Made by a program: the position numbers and the translations under genes
DNA from: an uncultured Tenacibaculum sp.
Lineage (GTDB): Bacteria > Bacteroidota > Bacteroidia > Flavobacteriales > Flavobacteriaceae
DNA length: 64,000 nucleotides
Assembly: GCA_947493285.1 (NCBI GenBank)
Contig: CANLQH010000002.1
Location: 248,001-312,000 of the forward strand
Reading direction: 5' to 3'
Notes under the pieces: generated by a model
What the model was told of the DNA's origin: nothing
The model's input: the letters and a program-made list of their open reading frames with translations, nothing else
Database searches by the model: none
In this document: positions 9,186 to 20,024 of the stretch, piece by piece
Position numbering within the stretch: position 1 is the first letter of the stretch
How the letters are laid out: each line of letters opens with the position of its first letter

Positions 9186-11951
9186 TTAAAACTTAAATGT
9201 TAATCCAGCTTTAAAAGTCATACCATTAAAACCAAATTGATTTACTTCCCAAGGATATTTGAAACGCCCTCCTAAATCGGTTACAAAATCACCCTTGGTA
9301 TCTATAACATCAGGATAAATATCAAATAAGTTATTTACCATTGCATTGAATGAAATTTTATCAGAAAACTTATATCCTAAAGATAAATCTGTAATCGTTT
9401 TACCGCTAAATGTCTGATCTTTTCCAGGGTCTTCAGCATGCTGCCATGTTACTTCTCCAAAATATGTATTATTTAAACCTGCAGTAAATTTACCCACTTC
9501 ATAAGTTCCTCCAAACAACAATTTCGTGTTTGGCCTCGAACTTGTAACTCTTGCTTGTTCTTTTCTATTAAATATATTGTTACTATAAGTTGATAACAAA
9601 GTAGGCACCTTTGTTTCTCCTTCTAATTCTGTTCTATTAATATTTAATGCAAGATTTAATGCTAATTTACCTGAAGCAAAATCTATATTTCTATAACGCA
9701 TAGTATAATCAAAACCTTGAGTTTTAGTATTAATCGCATTAATAAAGAACTTCATACTTGTTAACTTGTTTGCCTTTAGAATGTCTTCTACTGCGTTTGT
9801 TGTAACAATATTATCTATAGTTACACCTGGATCACTTAATTGCTGGCCTACCCCATCAAAACCTACTTCTCCAGAAAAAAGAACTCTATCATCTACTCTT
9901 ACATTATAATAGTCTAAAGAAATGGTAAAATCTTTTGATGCTTTAACTGTTAAACCTGCTGAAAAGTTTTTTGCTGTTTCAGCAAATAGCTCAGGAATGC
10001 CTAAAGCTCTAATAGCTGGATTTACATTATTAAATGTACCTTGATTTGAAATTGTCCCTCCAGACACCAATGTTTGTACGTTACTTAAATATACTTGATG
10101 TAAAGAAGGTGCTCTAAAACCTGTACTATATGATGCCCTTAACACACCTGCTTCCCCTATTTTATACCTTGAATTTATTTTCCATGAAGTATTACCACCA
10201 AAATCAGAATAGTTTTCATATCGAACCGCTCCACCAATTAAAAACTTTTCATTTATATCCCAATCCAAATTAGCATAAGCACCAACATTAGTTCTTGTTT
10301 CATTTAACTCATTACTAGGTTGTAATCCAGGAAATGACTGAACAGCCCCATCAAAAGGCTCCGGACCTACCTCATAAGAAGCTTCCTCTCCTGCTGTTAC
10401 TTCAAAACGCTCTTGACGTGCTTCTACTCCTAATCCCAAACTTAAACCTCCCTCAAAGGACTTGTTTATATCGAAATTACCAATAATATTACTAAATGCA
10501 TAAGCTCCTGCGTTAAATGACGTTGGGCTATTAGCACCTAAAGATCCATTAATCGAATTACCTATAGTATAATCAACAGAGTTCCCTCCATAAGTCACAC
10601 TGGCATCTGCATTAAAATCTCCTAATTTAAATTGAGATCCTGCAGTAAATAATAAATCTTGAATATCTGTTTCAAATGTAGGTTGAAAGCCTTGATATGG
10701 ACCATTTCCATCATATAAAGGATTAGATCCTGGTGAATTTTGTCCTGGAATACCTGGGAAGTAAGGCGTTCTATATAAAGCAAAACTTTTACCTTTTCTT
10801 AAATTGAAACCTCCGAAAGCATATAGCTTTGTATCATCATTTAACGGATATTCTGCATTTACATACAAATCTCCTTTCTTCATTTCTGGTTGCCCAATAA
10901 TCATTCCTAAATCTGGATTTTCTTTTAACCAATCGGTATTTCCAGTTAAAATATCGTTACCTGTTGCAACGTTATTTCCAACACCTAATGCTCCATCTCC
11001 AGCTCCGATAGGAATAGCTCCAACACTATATAAAAAACCAAATAAGCCATCTGCTCCAGGCGTCCCCGCTCTATTCGTATAATCTTGATAACTTACTCCT
11101 AAAGTTGTATTTACAAAACCTCCTTCTCCAAAAGTAAATGTATGATTTACATCTGCAGCTGCATTAAACCCATCCCCTTCTTTAGTTATCCCTGAGCTAA
11201 TGTTAACTTCAGTAAAATCAATATTTTTTTTCAAAATAATATTTACAACACCTGCTACAGCATCAGAACCATATTGGGCAGAAGCCCCATCTCTTAACAC
11301 TTCTACTCTTTCGATAGCAGCTGTAGGAATACTTTTCATATCCGTACCTACTTCACCTTTACCTGGTGTATCGTTAACATAAACTAATGCACTTTGATTT
11401 TTACGCTTACCATTTACTAAGACTAAGGTTCTACTAGGACCTAAACCACGTAAATCGGCTGGATCGAAATGTGCTGTAGCATCTGAAACTGTTTGATTAC
11501 TTGCATTATATGAAGGAACTGCATACGTTAGCATTTGATCAATACTAGTTTGTCCTGTAGCCTGTAACTCTCTTACACTAACATTATCAATTGGTACAGC
11601 AGAATCTAAAATTGTTCTAGGTTTTGATCTGTTTCCTGTTAAAACTACCTCATCTAAAACATTATTCTCTTTAAGAGTTACAGCTATATAAGAAGTTTTA
11701 TATACTGTTTCTTCTAAAGTTGAAAAACCAACGGAAGAAAATACTAAAGTTACTGGTATCTGTTTAACTCCAAGTACAAATTCTCCATTTTCATCTGTGC
11801 TTACCCCATTAGTAGTATCCTTCTCTAAAACATTTACATAGGGTAATGGTTCACCATTCTCATCTGTTACTTTACCTTTTATTTGTTGAGCTGATACAAC
11901 TATAGTAGCCATAAAAAAACTCATTACAAATAGTTTAAATTTTAAATTCAT
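9186..11951 (-). CDS. TonB-dependent receptor with N-terminal carboxypeptidase-regulatory-like domain
   Basis: QIKGKVTDENGEPLPYVNVLEKDTTNGVSTDENGEF; plug RVEVLRDGASAQYGSDAVAGVVNIILKK; C-terminal FKAGLTFKF. Confidence 0.93.
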   Translation of the reverse strand: MNLKFKLFVMSFFMATIVVSAQQIKGKVTDENGEPLPYVNVLEKDTTNGVSTDENGEFVLGVKQIPVTLVFSSVGFSTLEETVYKTSYIAVTLKENNVLDEVVLTGNRSKPRTILDSAVPIDNVSVRELQATGQTSIDQMLTYAVPSYNASNQTVSDATAHFDPADLRGLGPSRTLVLVNGKRKNQSALVYVNDTPGKGEVGTDMKSIPTAAIERVEVLRDGASAQYGSDAVAGVVNIILKKNIDFTEVNISSGITKEGDGFNAAADVNHTFTFGEGGFVNTTLGVSYQDYTNRAGTPGADGLFGFLYSVGAIPIGAGDGALGVGNNVATGNDILTGNTDWLKENPDLGMIIGQPEMKKGDLYVNAEYPLNDDTKLYAFGGFNLRKGKSFALYRTPYFPGIPGQNSPGSNPLYDGNGPYQGFQPTFETDIQDLLFTAGSQFKLGDFNADASVTYGGNSVDYTIGNSINGSLGANSPTSFNAGAYAFSNIIGNFDINKSFEGGLSLGLGVEARQERFEVTAGEEASYEVGPEPFDGAVQSFPGLQPSNELNETRTNVGAYANLDWDINEKFLIGGAVRYENYSDFGGNTSWKINSRYKIGEAGVLRASYSTGFRAPSLHQVYLSNVQTLVSGGTISNQGTFNNVNPAIRALGIPELFAETAKNFSAGLTVKASKDFTISLDYYNVRVDDRVLFSGEVGFDGVGQQLSDPGVTIDNIVTTNAVEDILKANKLTSMKFFINAINTKTQGFDYTMRYRNIDFASGKLALNLALNINRTELEGETKVPTLLSTYSNNIFNRKEQARVTSSRPNTKLLFGGTYEVGKFTAGLNNTYFGEVTWQHAEDPGKDQTFSGKTITDLSLGYKFSDKISFNAMVNNLFDIYPDVIDTKGDFVTDLGGRFKYPWEVNQFGFNGMTFKAGLTFKF

Positions 11952-12168
11952 AGTTTAAATTTTAAGATTAGTTACTAACAATAATACAAATTTTTAATCT
12001 AAAAATCACATTTGCAGCTTATTAAGAGCAATTCAATACTTTTTTTAAAGATTATTATTAACATTCTTTTAAATACTTTTCATTTTTGCTTTAACCTTAC
12101 TTTAACAGCAGTTATTTTCTTATTATTGTAGCTTTGTTTCACAAAAATTATAATATATTTCAATTACT

Positions 12169-13158
12169 ATGGATGTAGATGTAAGAGCTATAAATGAAAA
12201 GATAGAAAGAGAGAGTGCTTTTGTTGACTTATTAACTACTGAGATGAATAAAGTAATCATAGGTCAAAAATACATGATCGAAAGATTGCTTATTGGTCTT
12301 TTAGGTAACGGACATATTCTTTTAGAAGGTGTTCCTGGGCTAGCAAAAACACTAGCTATCAATACTTTATCAAAAGCAGTTGAAGCAAGTTTTAGCCGTG
12401 TTCAATTTACACCAGATTTATTACCTGCTGATGTTGTAGGTACGATGATTTACAATGTAAAAGAAAATGATTTCGCAATAAAGAAGGGTCCAATTTTCGC
12501 AAATTTTGTTTTAGCTGATGAGATTAACCGTGCTCCTGCTAAGGTGCAATCTGCTTTATTAGAGGCAATGCAAGAACGTCAAATTACTATTGGCGATGAA
12601 ACTTTTAAGTTAGACGAACCTTTCTTAGTAATGGCAACTCAGAACCCTGTTGAACAAGAAGGGACCTACCCTTTACCAGAGGCTCAGGTTGACCGTTTCA
12701 TGTTAAAAACAGTTATTGATTATCCTAAATTAGAGGATGAGCAATTAATTATGCGTCAAAATTTAAATGGTAGTTTTGCAAAAGTAAATCCAGTAGTTTC
12801 TGTTGATCAAATTATTAAAGCTCGTGAAGCTGTTAATGAAGTATATATGGATGAAAAGATCGAAAAATATATTCTTGATATTATTTTCGCTACTCGTTAT
12901 CCTGAAAGATATAACTTAGAAAAATTACAGCCTTTAATTAGTTTTGGTTCTTCTCCTCGTGGAAGTATTGCATTAGCAAAAGCGGCAAAATGTTATGCTT
13001 TTATTAAACGTAGAGGTTATGTAATACCTGAAGATGTTCGTGCCATTGTAAATGATGTCTTACGACATAGAATAGGAATTACTTATGAAGCTGAAGCCGA
13101 AAATATTACTTCCTTAGACATCATCAATTCAATTATCAACGAGGTTCAAGTACCATAA
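12169..13158 (+). CDS. MoxR-family AAA ATPase
   Basis: LEGVPGLAKT Walker A, LADEINRAPAKVQSALLEAMQE, MATQNPVEQEGTYPLPEAQ. Confidence 0.95.
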   Translation: MDVDVRAINEKIERESAFVDLLTTEMNKVIIGQKYMIERLLIGLLGNGHILLEGVPGLAKTLAINTLSKAVEASFSRVQFTPDLLPADVVGTMIYNVKENDFAIKKGPIFANFVLADEINRAPAKVQSALLEAMQERQITIGDETFKLDEPFLVMATQNPVEQEGTYPLPEAQVDRFMLKTVIDYPKLEDEQLIMRQNLNGSFAKVNPVVSVDQIIKAREAVNEVYMDEKIEKYILDIIFATRYPERYNLEKLQPLISFGSSPRGSIALAKAAKCYAFIKRRGYVIPEDVRAIVNDVLRHRIGITYEAEAENITSLDIINSIINEVQVP

Positions 13159-13224
13159 ATAAATTTACTAGCGTCCTAACAACACAACAACAGGAAATAA
13201 TTTACCCCCTTAAATTTGCTATAA

Positions 13225-13554
13225 ATGACATTTAAATTAACAACGTACAAAACGTTAAAAGGAACAAAAGAAATTTTAGAATTAAAAAAGAAAAAAAGTA
13301 CCGAAGCAATTATTTACAAAGATAACACCCCTAGTTATTATGTAGATTGTTTTGATTTGCATACAGAATCAAACGTTATAATGAATAGTTTGGTTTTATG
13401 CCAACAACGAAAATTGAGCGATGTAATTAAAGAAATTGGCAAAAAAAATAATATAAATTTATCTATACAAGAAGCACCTTTTTTATCTTTTGAGAAAAGT
13501 GTAGAGTATACAGAAATGGAACTTCCTCCATTACCTGAATCTTGGTTAAATTAA
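13225..13554 (+). CDS. Hypothetical protein within the moxR/bat operon
   Basis: 109 aa ORF overlapping the start of the DUF58 gene (..SWLN, TTAATGG). Confidence 0.65.
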   Translation: MTFKLTTYKTLKGTKEILELKKKKSTEAIIYKDNTPSYYVDCFDLHTESNVIMNSLVLCQQRKLSDVIKEIGKKNNINLSIQEAPFLSFEKSVEYTEMELPPLPESWLN

Positions 13555-14420
13555 TGGATACAAAAGAATTACTAAAAAAAGTTCGTAAAATAGAAATTAA
13601 GACACGTCGTTTGTCAAATCATATTTTTGGAGGTGAGTATCACTCAACCTTTAAAGGTCGTGGTATGACTTTTTCTGAAGTTCGTCAATATCAATATGGT
13701 GATGACATTAGAGCCATCGACTGGAATGTTACTGCGCGCTATAACGAACCTTATATTAAAGTTTTTGAAGAGGAACGCGAACTAACCATGATGTTGGTGG
13801 TCGATATTTCTGGTTCAGAATTTTTTGGTACTTCCGAACAATTTAAAAAAGATACTGTTACCGAGATTGCTGCAACACTTGCTTTCTCTGCTATTCAAAA
13901 TAACGATAAAGTTGGATTAATTTTATTTTCTGATCAAGTTGAATTATACATTCCTCCTAAAAAAGGAAAAAGTCATGTACTTAGAATTATTAGAGAATTA
14001 ATCGAATTCCAACCTAAAAGTAAGCAAACCAACATTAGTGAAGCTTTAAAATTTTTATCAAACATTATGAAAAAGAAAGCGATTGTTTTTATGCTTTCTG
14101 ATTTTATGGATGATAATTACGAGCGTACTTTAAAAATTGTTGGAAACAAACATGATGTTACAGGTATTCGTGTGTACGACAAACACGATGAAGAAATTCC
14201 TAATCTAGGAATGGTACCAATGACTGATGCTGAAACTGGAAAAACACATTTAATAAACACTAGCTCATCATCTGTTAGAACTCAATATAAAGCAAATGCT
14301 TTACGATTATCTGACTATTTTGAAACTACTTTTAAGAAAAGTGGCTCAGGAACAATTAGCACTCGTGTTGATGAAAGTTATGTGAAAAAATTATTAGGAT
14401 ACTTTAAAAGAAAAGGATAG
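13554..14420 (+). CDS. DUF58 domain-containing protein
   Basis: RGMTFSEVRQYQYGDDIRAIDWNVTAR motif; VWA-like fold downstream; start at ATG 13554. Confidence 0.93.
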   Translation: MDTKELLKKVRKIEIKTRRLSNHIFGGEYHSTFKGRGMTFSEVRQYQYGDDIRAIDWNVTARYNEPYIKVFEEERELTMMLVVDISGSEFFGTSEQFKKDTVTEIAATLAFSAIQNNDKVGLILFSDQVELYIPPKKGKSHVLRIIRELIEFQPKSKQTNISEALKFLSNIMKKKAIVFMLSDFMDDNYERTLKIVGNKHDVTGIRVYDKHDEEIPNLGMVPMTDAETGKTHLINTSSSSVRTQYKANALRLSDYFETTFKKSGSGTISTRVDESYVKKLLGYFKRKG

Positions 14421-14427
14421 TGTAATA

Positions 14428-15345
14428 ATGAAAAATAAGCTACTCTACATATTTATATTTTTATCTGCTTTCGGATTTTCTCAATCCAATAAAGTACAGG
14501 TTGAAGTTGACACGACCAATATTAGAATTGGAGAACAGTTTCAATATAAAATTTCGGTAGATCAAATTGAGAATGTAATTATCCCTAAGTTAGAAAACTT
14601 AAAAGGGTTGGAGGTTGTAGACACCTTAAAAATCGACACCATTAAAAACAAATTAGTTCAAAAATATATTTTAACTGGATTTGATAGTGGTGCTTTTTAT
14701 ATTCCGCAGCAACAAATTTTCATTAAAAATCAAGCTTATTTAACTGACAGTTTATTAATTAATGTAGCTACAGTTGCTATTGATACAACTAAAATTAAAA
14801 AATTTCCTATTAAAGGAATCAAAGAAGAACCTTATCAATTTGATGATTTTAAAAATTACATTTATTGGGGTATTGCTATTTTAATTCTTTTAGGCTTATT
14901 AATCTATTATTTTGTTTTCAAGAAGAAAAAAGAAACCGAAGAAGAAGTAATCATTCCATTATTACCTCCTTACGAAGAAGCCATTCAAAAACTACAAGAA
15001 TTAGATGAAAAGTTATTATGGCAAAACAATCATGTTAAAAAATATTATAGTGAATTAACAGGAATTGTAAGAGGTTATATTGAGAGAGAATTGAATATTC
15101 CTGCATTAGAAAGCACAACAGATGAGCTGATCGATGTTATCAAAGATTTTAGTGATGTAAAATCTATAGAAACCAATAAAGAGACTATTCAAAAATTAAA
15201 GGAGCTATTACAAGAATCAGATTTGGTAAAGTTTGCTAAATCTAAACCGATGTCTCACGAAATTGAACAAGATCGTAAAGATGCAAAAGATGTAATAGAC
15301 AATTTAAAACCTAAAAAAGAAGTTGTAGAAGATGAAGTGGAATAA
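14428..15345 (+). CDS. Bat-operon membrane protein (signal peptide, extracytoplasmic domain, one TM, charged C-terminus)
   Basis: Position between DUF58 and BatA; YIYWGIAILILLGLLIYYFVFKKKKE TM; overlaps the batA start. Confidence 0.75.
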   Translation: MKNKLLYIFIFLSAFGFSQSNKVQVEVDTTNIRIGEQFQYKISVDQIENVIIPKLENLKGLEVVDTLKIDTIKNKLVQKYILTGFDSGAFYIPQQQIFIKNQAYLTDSLLINVATVAIDTTKIKKFPIKGIKEEPYQFDDFKNYIYWGIAILILLGLLIYYFVFKKKKETEEEVIIPLLPPYEEAIQKLQELDEKLLWQNNHVKKYYSELTGIVRGYIERELNIPALESTTDELIDVIKDFSDVKSIETNKETIQKLKELLQESDLVKFAKSKPMSHEIEQDRKDAKDVIDNLKPKKEVVEDEVE

Positions 15346-16339
15346 TTTTGAGTTTCATAGTCCAGAGTTTTTATGGCTGCTAATATTAATTCCTTTATTA
15401 GCTTTTTGGAATTTCTATTCTCGAAAAAAAGACACTGCTCAATTAACTATATCTAGTGTAAAAGGATTTAAAATTCAAGGTTCTATTTTACCTAAACTAA
15501 AACCTTTATTATACCTGTTACGTCTTTTAGCTTTAGCTTGTTTAATCATTGCTTTAGCACGACCTAGAAATGTTGCTATTAGTAAAAAAACAAAATCTAA
15601 CAGAGGTATCGATATTGTTATGGCTGTAGATGTTTCTGCAAGTATGCTTGCAAAAGATTTAAAACCAAACAGATTAGAAGCCCTAAAAAGAGTAGCAACT
15701 GACTTTGTAAATCGTAGACCTAATGACAGAATAGGAATCGTATCGTATGCTGGAGAAAGTTTTACGCAAACCCCTATTACAAGCGATAAATCTATTGTAA
15801 AAAGAACCCTTTCTGAAATTAAATGGGGGCAATTAGAAGGCGGAACCGCTATTGGTATGGGCTTAGGTTCAGCTGTTAATAGATTAAAAGAAAGTAAGGC
15901 AAAAAGTAAAGTAATTATTTTACTAACCGATGGTGTAAACAATGCGGGATTTATAGATCCAAAAACCGCTACCGAATTAGCCAAAGGAAATAATATTAAA
16001 GTATATACGATTGGTATTGGAACAAACGGAATGGCTCCTTTCCCATGGGCAAAAGATCCAAGAACAGGAAAAATTTCTTTTAAAAATCAACAAGTTGAAA
16101 TTGATGAAGCTTTATTAAAACATATCGCTGAAGAAACAGATGGTAAATATTTTAGAGCAACAAACAACTCTAAATTAAAAGCCATTTATGATGAAATTGA
16201 CAAGCTTGAAAAAACTAAAATTGAAGAATTTAAATACTATAATTACACCGAAAAATACAGGTTCCTTGTGTTTTTAGCTGGTATCTTTTTATTGTTAGAA
16301 TTCATATTAAAAAACACACTATTTAAAAGTTTTATATAA
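15332..16339 (+). CDS. batA: BatA-like VWA domain protein
   Basis: GIDIVMAVDVSASMLAKDLKPNR MIDAS DxSxS; N- and C-terminal TM. Confidence 0.92.
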   Translation: MKWNNFEFHSPEFLWLLILIPLLAFWNFYSRKKDTAQLTISSVKGFKIQGSILPKLKPLLYLLRLLALACLIIALARPRNVAISKKTKSNRGIDIVMAVDVSASMLAKDLKPNRLEALKRVATDFVNRRPNDRIGIVSYAGESFTQTPITSDKSIVKRTLSEIKWGQLEGGTAIGMGLGSAVNRLKESKAKSKVIILLTDGVNNAGFIDPKTATELAKGNNIKVYTIGIGTNGMAPFPWAKDPRTGKISFKNQQVEIDEALLKHIAEETDGKYFRATNNSKLKAIYDEIDKLEKTKIEEFKYYNYTEKYRFLVFLAGIFLLLEFILKNTLFKSFI

Positions 16340-16342
16340 ACA

Positions 16343-17386
16343 ATGTATCGTATAGAAGAACCAATATATTTTTATTTTTTTGCAATTATTCCTGTAATAA
16401 TTGTCGTTTTTCTGTTGGTTTTATGGTGGAAAAAAAGAACACAGAAAAAATTTGCTAGTCAAGAGTTATTAGCAAAAATAGCACCGAATTCTTCAACTTT
16501 TAAATCAGTTGTAAAACTTGTTTTCTTTTTAATCGGAATTTCTTTTTTAATAATTTCTTTGGTAAACCCTAAAATGGGAACCAAACTAAAAACAGTAAAA
16601 AGAGAAGGTGTTGATGTTGTTTTTGCTTTAGATGTTTCTAAAAGTATGTTAGCCGAAGATATTGCTCCCAATAGATTAGAAAAGGCTAAACAAATCATCT
16701 CGAAAACTATTGACAAACTTGGTAGTGATAGAGTTGGAATAATTATTTATGCAGGTAATTCATATCCGTTATTACCAATTACGACTGATCATGCTGCTGC
16801 AAAAATGTTTTTACAAAATGCTAATCCTGATATGGTTTCGAGCCAAGGAACTGCAATTAACGAAGCATTAACTTTAGCTAAAACATATTATAATAACGAC
16901 GAGCAAACCAATCGTTTTTTAATTATTATCTCTGATGGTGAAGATCATCAAGAAGAGGAAACTCGAAAAATAATGCAAGGTTTAGAAAGCGAAGGTGTAA
17001 AAACCTACACTATTGGTGTTGGTACAGAAAAAGGTGGGCCAATTCCTATAAAATTAAATGGCGCACTTATTGGTTATAAAAAAGATAGAAAAGGAGAAAC
17101 TGTTATTACCAAAAGAAAATCGGATGTTTTAAAAAGCATTGCAAACTCTTCTAACGGTGAATATATCGATGGTAATAGAACTGAACATCCTGTAGAGAAA
17201 ATTGAAAAAATTATTGGTAACGCTCAGAAAAGTGAGTTTGAAACCAAACAATTTTCAGACTATAAAGATCAATTTCAGTGGTTTTTAGGTATTGGTTTAT
17301 TCTTTTTAATTATTGATTTATTTTTCTTCGAAAGAAAAACAAAATGGGTTAAAAAAGTAGATTTATTTAATGAAGAAGATTCATAG
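16343..17386 (+). CDS. batB: BatB-like VWA domain protein
   Basis: GVDVVFALDVSKSMLAEDIAPNR; paralogous to the preceding gene. Confidence 0.92.
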   Translation: MYRIEEPIYFYFFAIIPVIIVVFLLVLWWKKRTQKKFASQELLAKIAPNSSTFKSVVKLVFFLIGISFLIISLVNPKMGTKLKTVKREGVDVVFALDVSKSMLAEDIAPNRLEKAKQIISKTIDKLGSDRVGIIIYAGNSYPLLPITTDHAAAKMFLQNANPDMVSSQGTAINEALTLAKTYYNNDEQTNRFLIIISDGEDHQEEETRKIMQGLESEGVKTYTIGVGTEKGGPIPIKLNGALIGYKKDRKGETVITKRKSDVLKSIANSSNGEYIDGNRTEHPVEKIEKIIGNAQKSEFETKQFSDYKDQFQWFLGIGLFFLIIDLFFFERKTKWVKKVDLFNEEDS

Positions 17387-18212
17387 AATGAAACATGTAA
17401 AAAATATACTACTCTTATTTTTAATGTTGATCTCGATAAACGTGTCAGCACAACAAGACACGTTAAAACTACAGCGAGAAGCACGTGCTTTATTAAGAGA
17501 TGGAAATAAATTATACAATAAACAAAAGTTCGACGCAGCTGCTATTGCTTATAGAAAGGCTTTAGATAAAGACAGTAAATACGAAAAAGCTAGCTACAAC
17601 TTTGGAAACACCTTGTATCAAGAAAAAAAATACAAAGAAGCAGTAGCTCAGTTTGAAGTAACTGCAAAAACAGCAAAAGATAAATTTGCTAAAGCAGAAG
17701 CTTACCATAATATTGGAAATGCACAAATGGAGCAAAAACAATATCAACAAGCTGTCGATGCTTATAAAAATGCTTTAAGAAAAAATCCTAACGACGATGA
17801 GACGCGTTATAATTTAGCAGTTGCCCAAAAGAACTTAAAGAAGCAGCAACAAAATCAAAAAGATAAAAAGGATAAGAATAAAGACAAAAAAGATCAGGAT
17901 AAGAAAGATCAAAAAAATAAAGACGACAAAGACAAGAAAAACGATAAGGATAAAGATAAAAAAGGCGACGACAAGGATAAAAAGGACGATAAGAAAGATC
18001 AAGAAAACAAAGACAAACAAGATCAGAACAAGCCTAATAAAAACGATAAAAAAGACCAAAAACAAAAGCCTAAACCACAGCCAGGAAAAATGACTCCTGA
18101 GCAAATGAAGCAATTACTTGAGAGTTTAAATAATGAGGAAAAGAAAACTCAAAAGAAAATGAATGTAAAAAAATCGAAAGGAAGAAAAGTAAAACAAGAA
18201 AAAGATTGGTAG
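17370..18212 (+). CDS. batC: BatC-like TPR protein with Lys/Asp-rich low-complexity C-terminal region
   Basis: TPR repeats (KASYNFGNTLYQEKKYKEAVAQFE..) then KDKKDKNKDKKDQDKK... Confidence 0.88.
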   Translation: MKKIHRMKHVKNILLLFLMLISINVSAQQDTLKLQREARALLRDGNKLYNKQKFDAAAIAYRKALDKDSKYEKASYNFGNTLYQEKKYKEAVAQFEVTAKTAKDKFAKAEAYHNIGNAQMEQKQYQQAVDAYKNALRKNPNDDETRYNLAVAQKNLKKQQQNQKDKKDKNKDKKDQDKKDQKNKDDKDKKNDKDKDKKGDDKDKKDDKKDQENKDKQDQNKPNKNDKKDQKQKPKPQPGKMTPEQMKQLLESLNNEEKKTQKKMNVKKSKGRKVKQEKDW

Positions 18213-18245
18213 TTTTTAATCTTTAAAAGATTGTTATTTTTACGT

Positions 18246-20024
18246 TTTTTGAAAATGAATATGAAGTTGAAATTATACATATCGTTAGTATTTAGTTTTA
18301 TTACACTTCTTGTAAATGCACAAGATGATATTATAACTGCCACTGTTAGTAAAAACAAGCTGGGAGTAAATCAACGTCTAAGAGTTACGTTTGCCATAAA
18401 AAAACAAGGGGGTGATAATTTTAAAGCGCCAAATTTCAATAATTTTAAAATTGTTGGTGGACCAAGTCAAGCTATTAGTCAATCCTATAAAAATGGTAAA
18501 CTTTCTTTCTCTCAATCTTACTCATATATTCTACAACCTAAAAGAAAAGGTGAACTTAATATTGGCGCAGCTAGTATTGAGATGGATGGTAAAACCATAA
18601 AATCTAATCCAGTAAAAATTATAGTTTTAGATGCGGTTGATTTACCAAAAAACCCGAATGACCCTAATTATATAGCCAATCAAAATATTCATTTGGTTGC
18701 TGAAATTTCTAAATCAAACCCATATGTCGGTGAAGGGATTTATGTTGAATTCCGTTTATACTTTAGTGAAAATGTAGGGATTTACGACAATGCTATTACT
18801 GAAGCTCCGCAATACAATGGTTTCTGGAATCAAGAAATTAAACGAAATGGTACACCCGTAAAAATGGGAAAGTATAATGGTGAACGTTACCGTTATGCAG
18901 TGTTACATAAAGCTTTATTAATTCCAACTAAAGATGGTAAACTAACAATAGATCCTATTAAAATGGATATTATTGTTGCAGTACCTACTGGACGTGCAGA
19001 TTTTTTTGGAAATGCAATTACAAGGCAAGTACGAAAAGAATTTGCGTCAACTAAAAAAATAGTTAGAGCTAAAGCATTGCCTCTAGAAAATAAACCTGAA
19101 GATTTTACAGGTGCTGTTGGAGAATTTTCTTTTGATGTTTCATTAAGCAAGCACACTTTAAAAGCAAATGAATCATCACAAATTAAAGTTGCGGTTAACG
19201 GAAAAGGAAATTTAAAATTATTCGAACTTCCTAAGATTGAAACTCCTAAAGAACTTGAAGTATATCAGCCAGAAAGAAAAGAAAAAGTTGCTATTACCTC
19301 TTCAGGATTAAAAGGTAATGTAACTGATAGCTACACTGTAGTTCCTGAGTTTAAAGGAAAATATAAAATTCCTAAAACCAATTTCTCATACTTTAATCCA
19401 AAAGAAAAAGTATATCAAACAATTACTACAGACGATTTATATGTTGATGTTTTAGAAGGAAAATCATTACCAACTAATAACGACGCTAACCAAGTTACAA
19501 AGCAGGATGTAAAAGTTACAGGCGATAATTTTAGATACATTCAAACTGCAAGTAGTTTAGAACCAATATCAACTTCTGATTTCTTCAAGACACCATTATA
19601 TTACGTTTTATTACTATTACCTATTATAGCAATCCCTGTAGGAATTTTTATTAATAAGAAGAAAGAAGAAAGAGATGGCGACATTGTTGGTAATAAATTA
19701 AGAAAGGCCGATAAACTAGCTAAAAAGTATTTATCTGAAGCTCAAAAACAATTAGGGAATAAAGAAGCCTTTTATGAAGCTTTAGAAAGAGCATTACATA
19801 ATTATTTAAAAGCAAAATTAGGAGTAGAAACTTCTGATATTAGCCGTGATAAAATCACTGATTTATTACAAGATAAACAAATTGACAATACAACTATTAA
19901 AAGTTTTATAGATGTATTGAACGATTGTGACTTTGCTCGATACACACCGATTACCAACTTACAAATGAAAGAAGAGTACGAAAAGGCTAAACAAGTAATT
20001 ACTCAATTAGATAAGCAATTATAA
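18246..20024 (+). CDS. batD: BatD-like protein
   Basis: Order in bat operon; signal peptide, repeated Ig-like domains, C-terminal TM; probable start MKMNMKLKLYIS or nearby Met. Confidence 0.88.
   Translation, partial: FLKMNMKLKLYISLVFSFITLLVNAQDDIITATVSKNKLGVNQRLRVTFAIKKQGGDNFKAPNFNNFKIVGGPSQAISQSYKNGKLSFSQSYSYILQPKRKGELNIGAASIEMDGKTIKSNPVKIIVLDAVDLPKNPNDPNYIANQNIHLVAEISKSNPYVGEGIYVEFRLYFSENVGIYDNAITEAPQYNGFWNQEIKRNGTPVKMGKYNGERYRYAVLHKALLIPTKDGKLTIDPIKMDIIVAVPTGRADFFGNAITRQVRKEFASTKKIVRAKALPLENKPEDFTGAVGEFSFDVSLSKHTLKANESSQIKVAVNGKGNLKLFELPKIETPKELEVYQPERKEKVAITSSGLKGNVTDSYTVVPEFKGKYKIPKTNFSYFNPKEKVYQTITTDDLYVDVLEGKSLPTNNDANQVTKQDVKVTGDNFRYIQTASSLEPISTSDFFKTPLYYVLLLLPIIAIPVGIFINKKKEERDGDIVGNKLRKADKLAKKYLSEAQKQLGNKEAFYEALERALHNYLKAKLGVETSDISRDKITDLLQDKQIDNTTIKSFIDVLNDCDFARYTPITNLQMKEEYEKAKQVITQLDKQL

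Noticed and set aside
10804-11382. Two plus-strand ORFs inside the TonB receptor gene
   Set aside because: Fully antisense to a convincing TonB-dependent receptor; no independent motifs or RBS.
15475-15984. 169-aa antisense ORF over batA
   Set aside because: Opposite strand of a clear VWA-domain gene; composition is that of an antisense artefact.
15332-17386. Tandem duplication batA/batB as a novel finding
   Set aside because: Paired VWA paralogs are the normal composition of bat operons.
17835-18113. Hydrophobic antisense ORF (LFLVFFIVFIRLVL...)
   Set aside because: Reverse complement of the BatC Lys/Asp-rich tract; artefact of low complexity.
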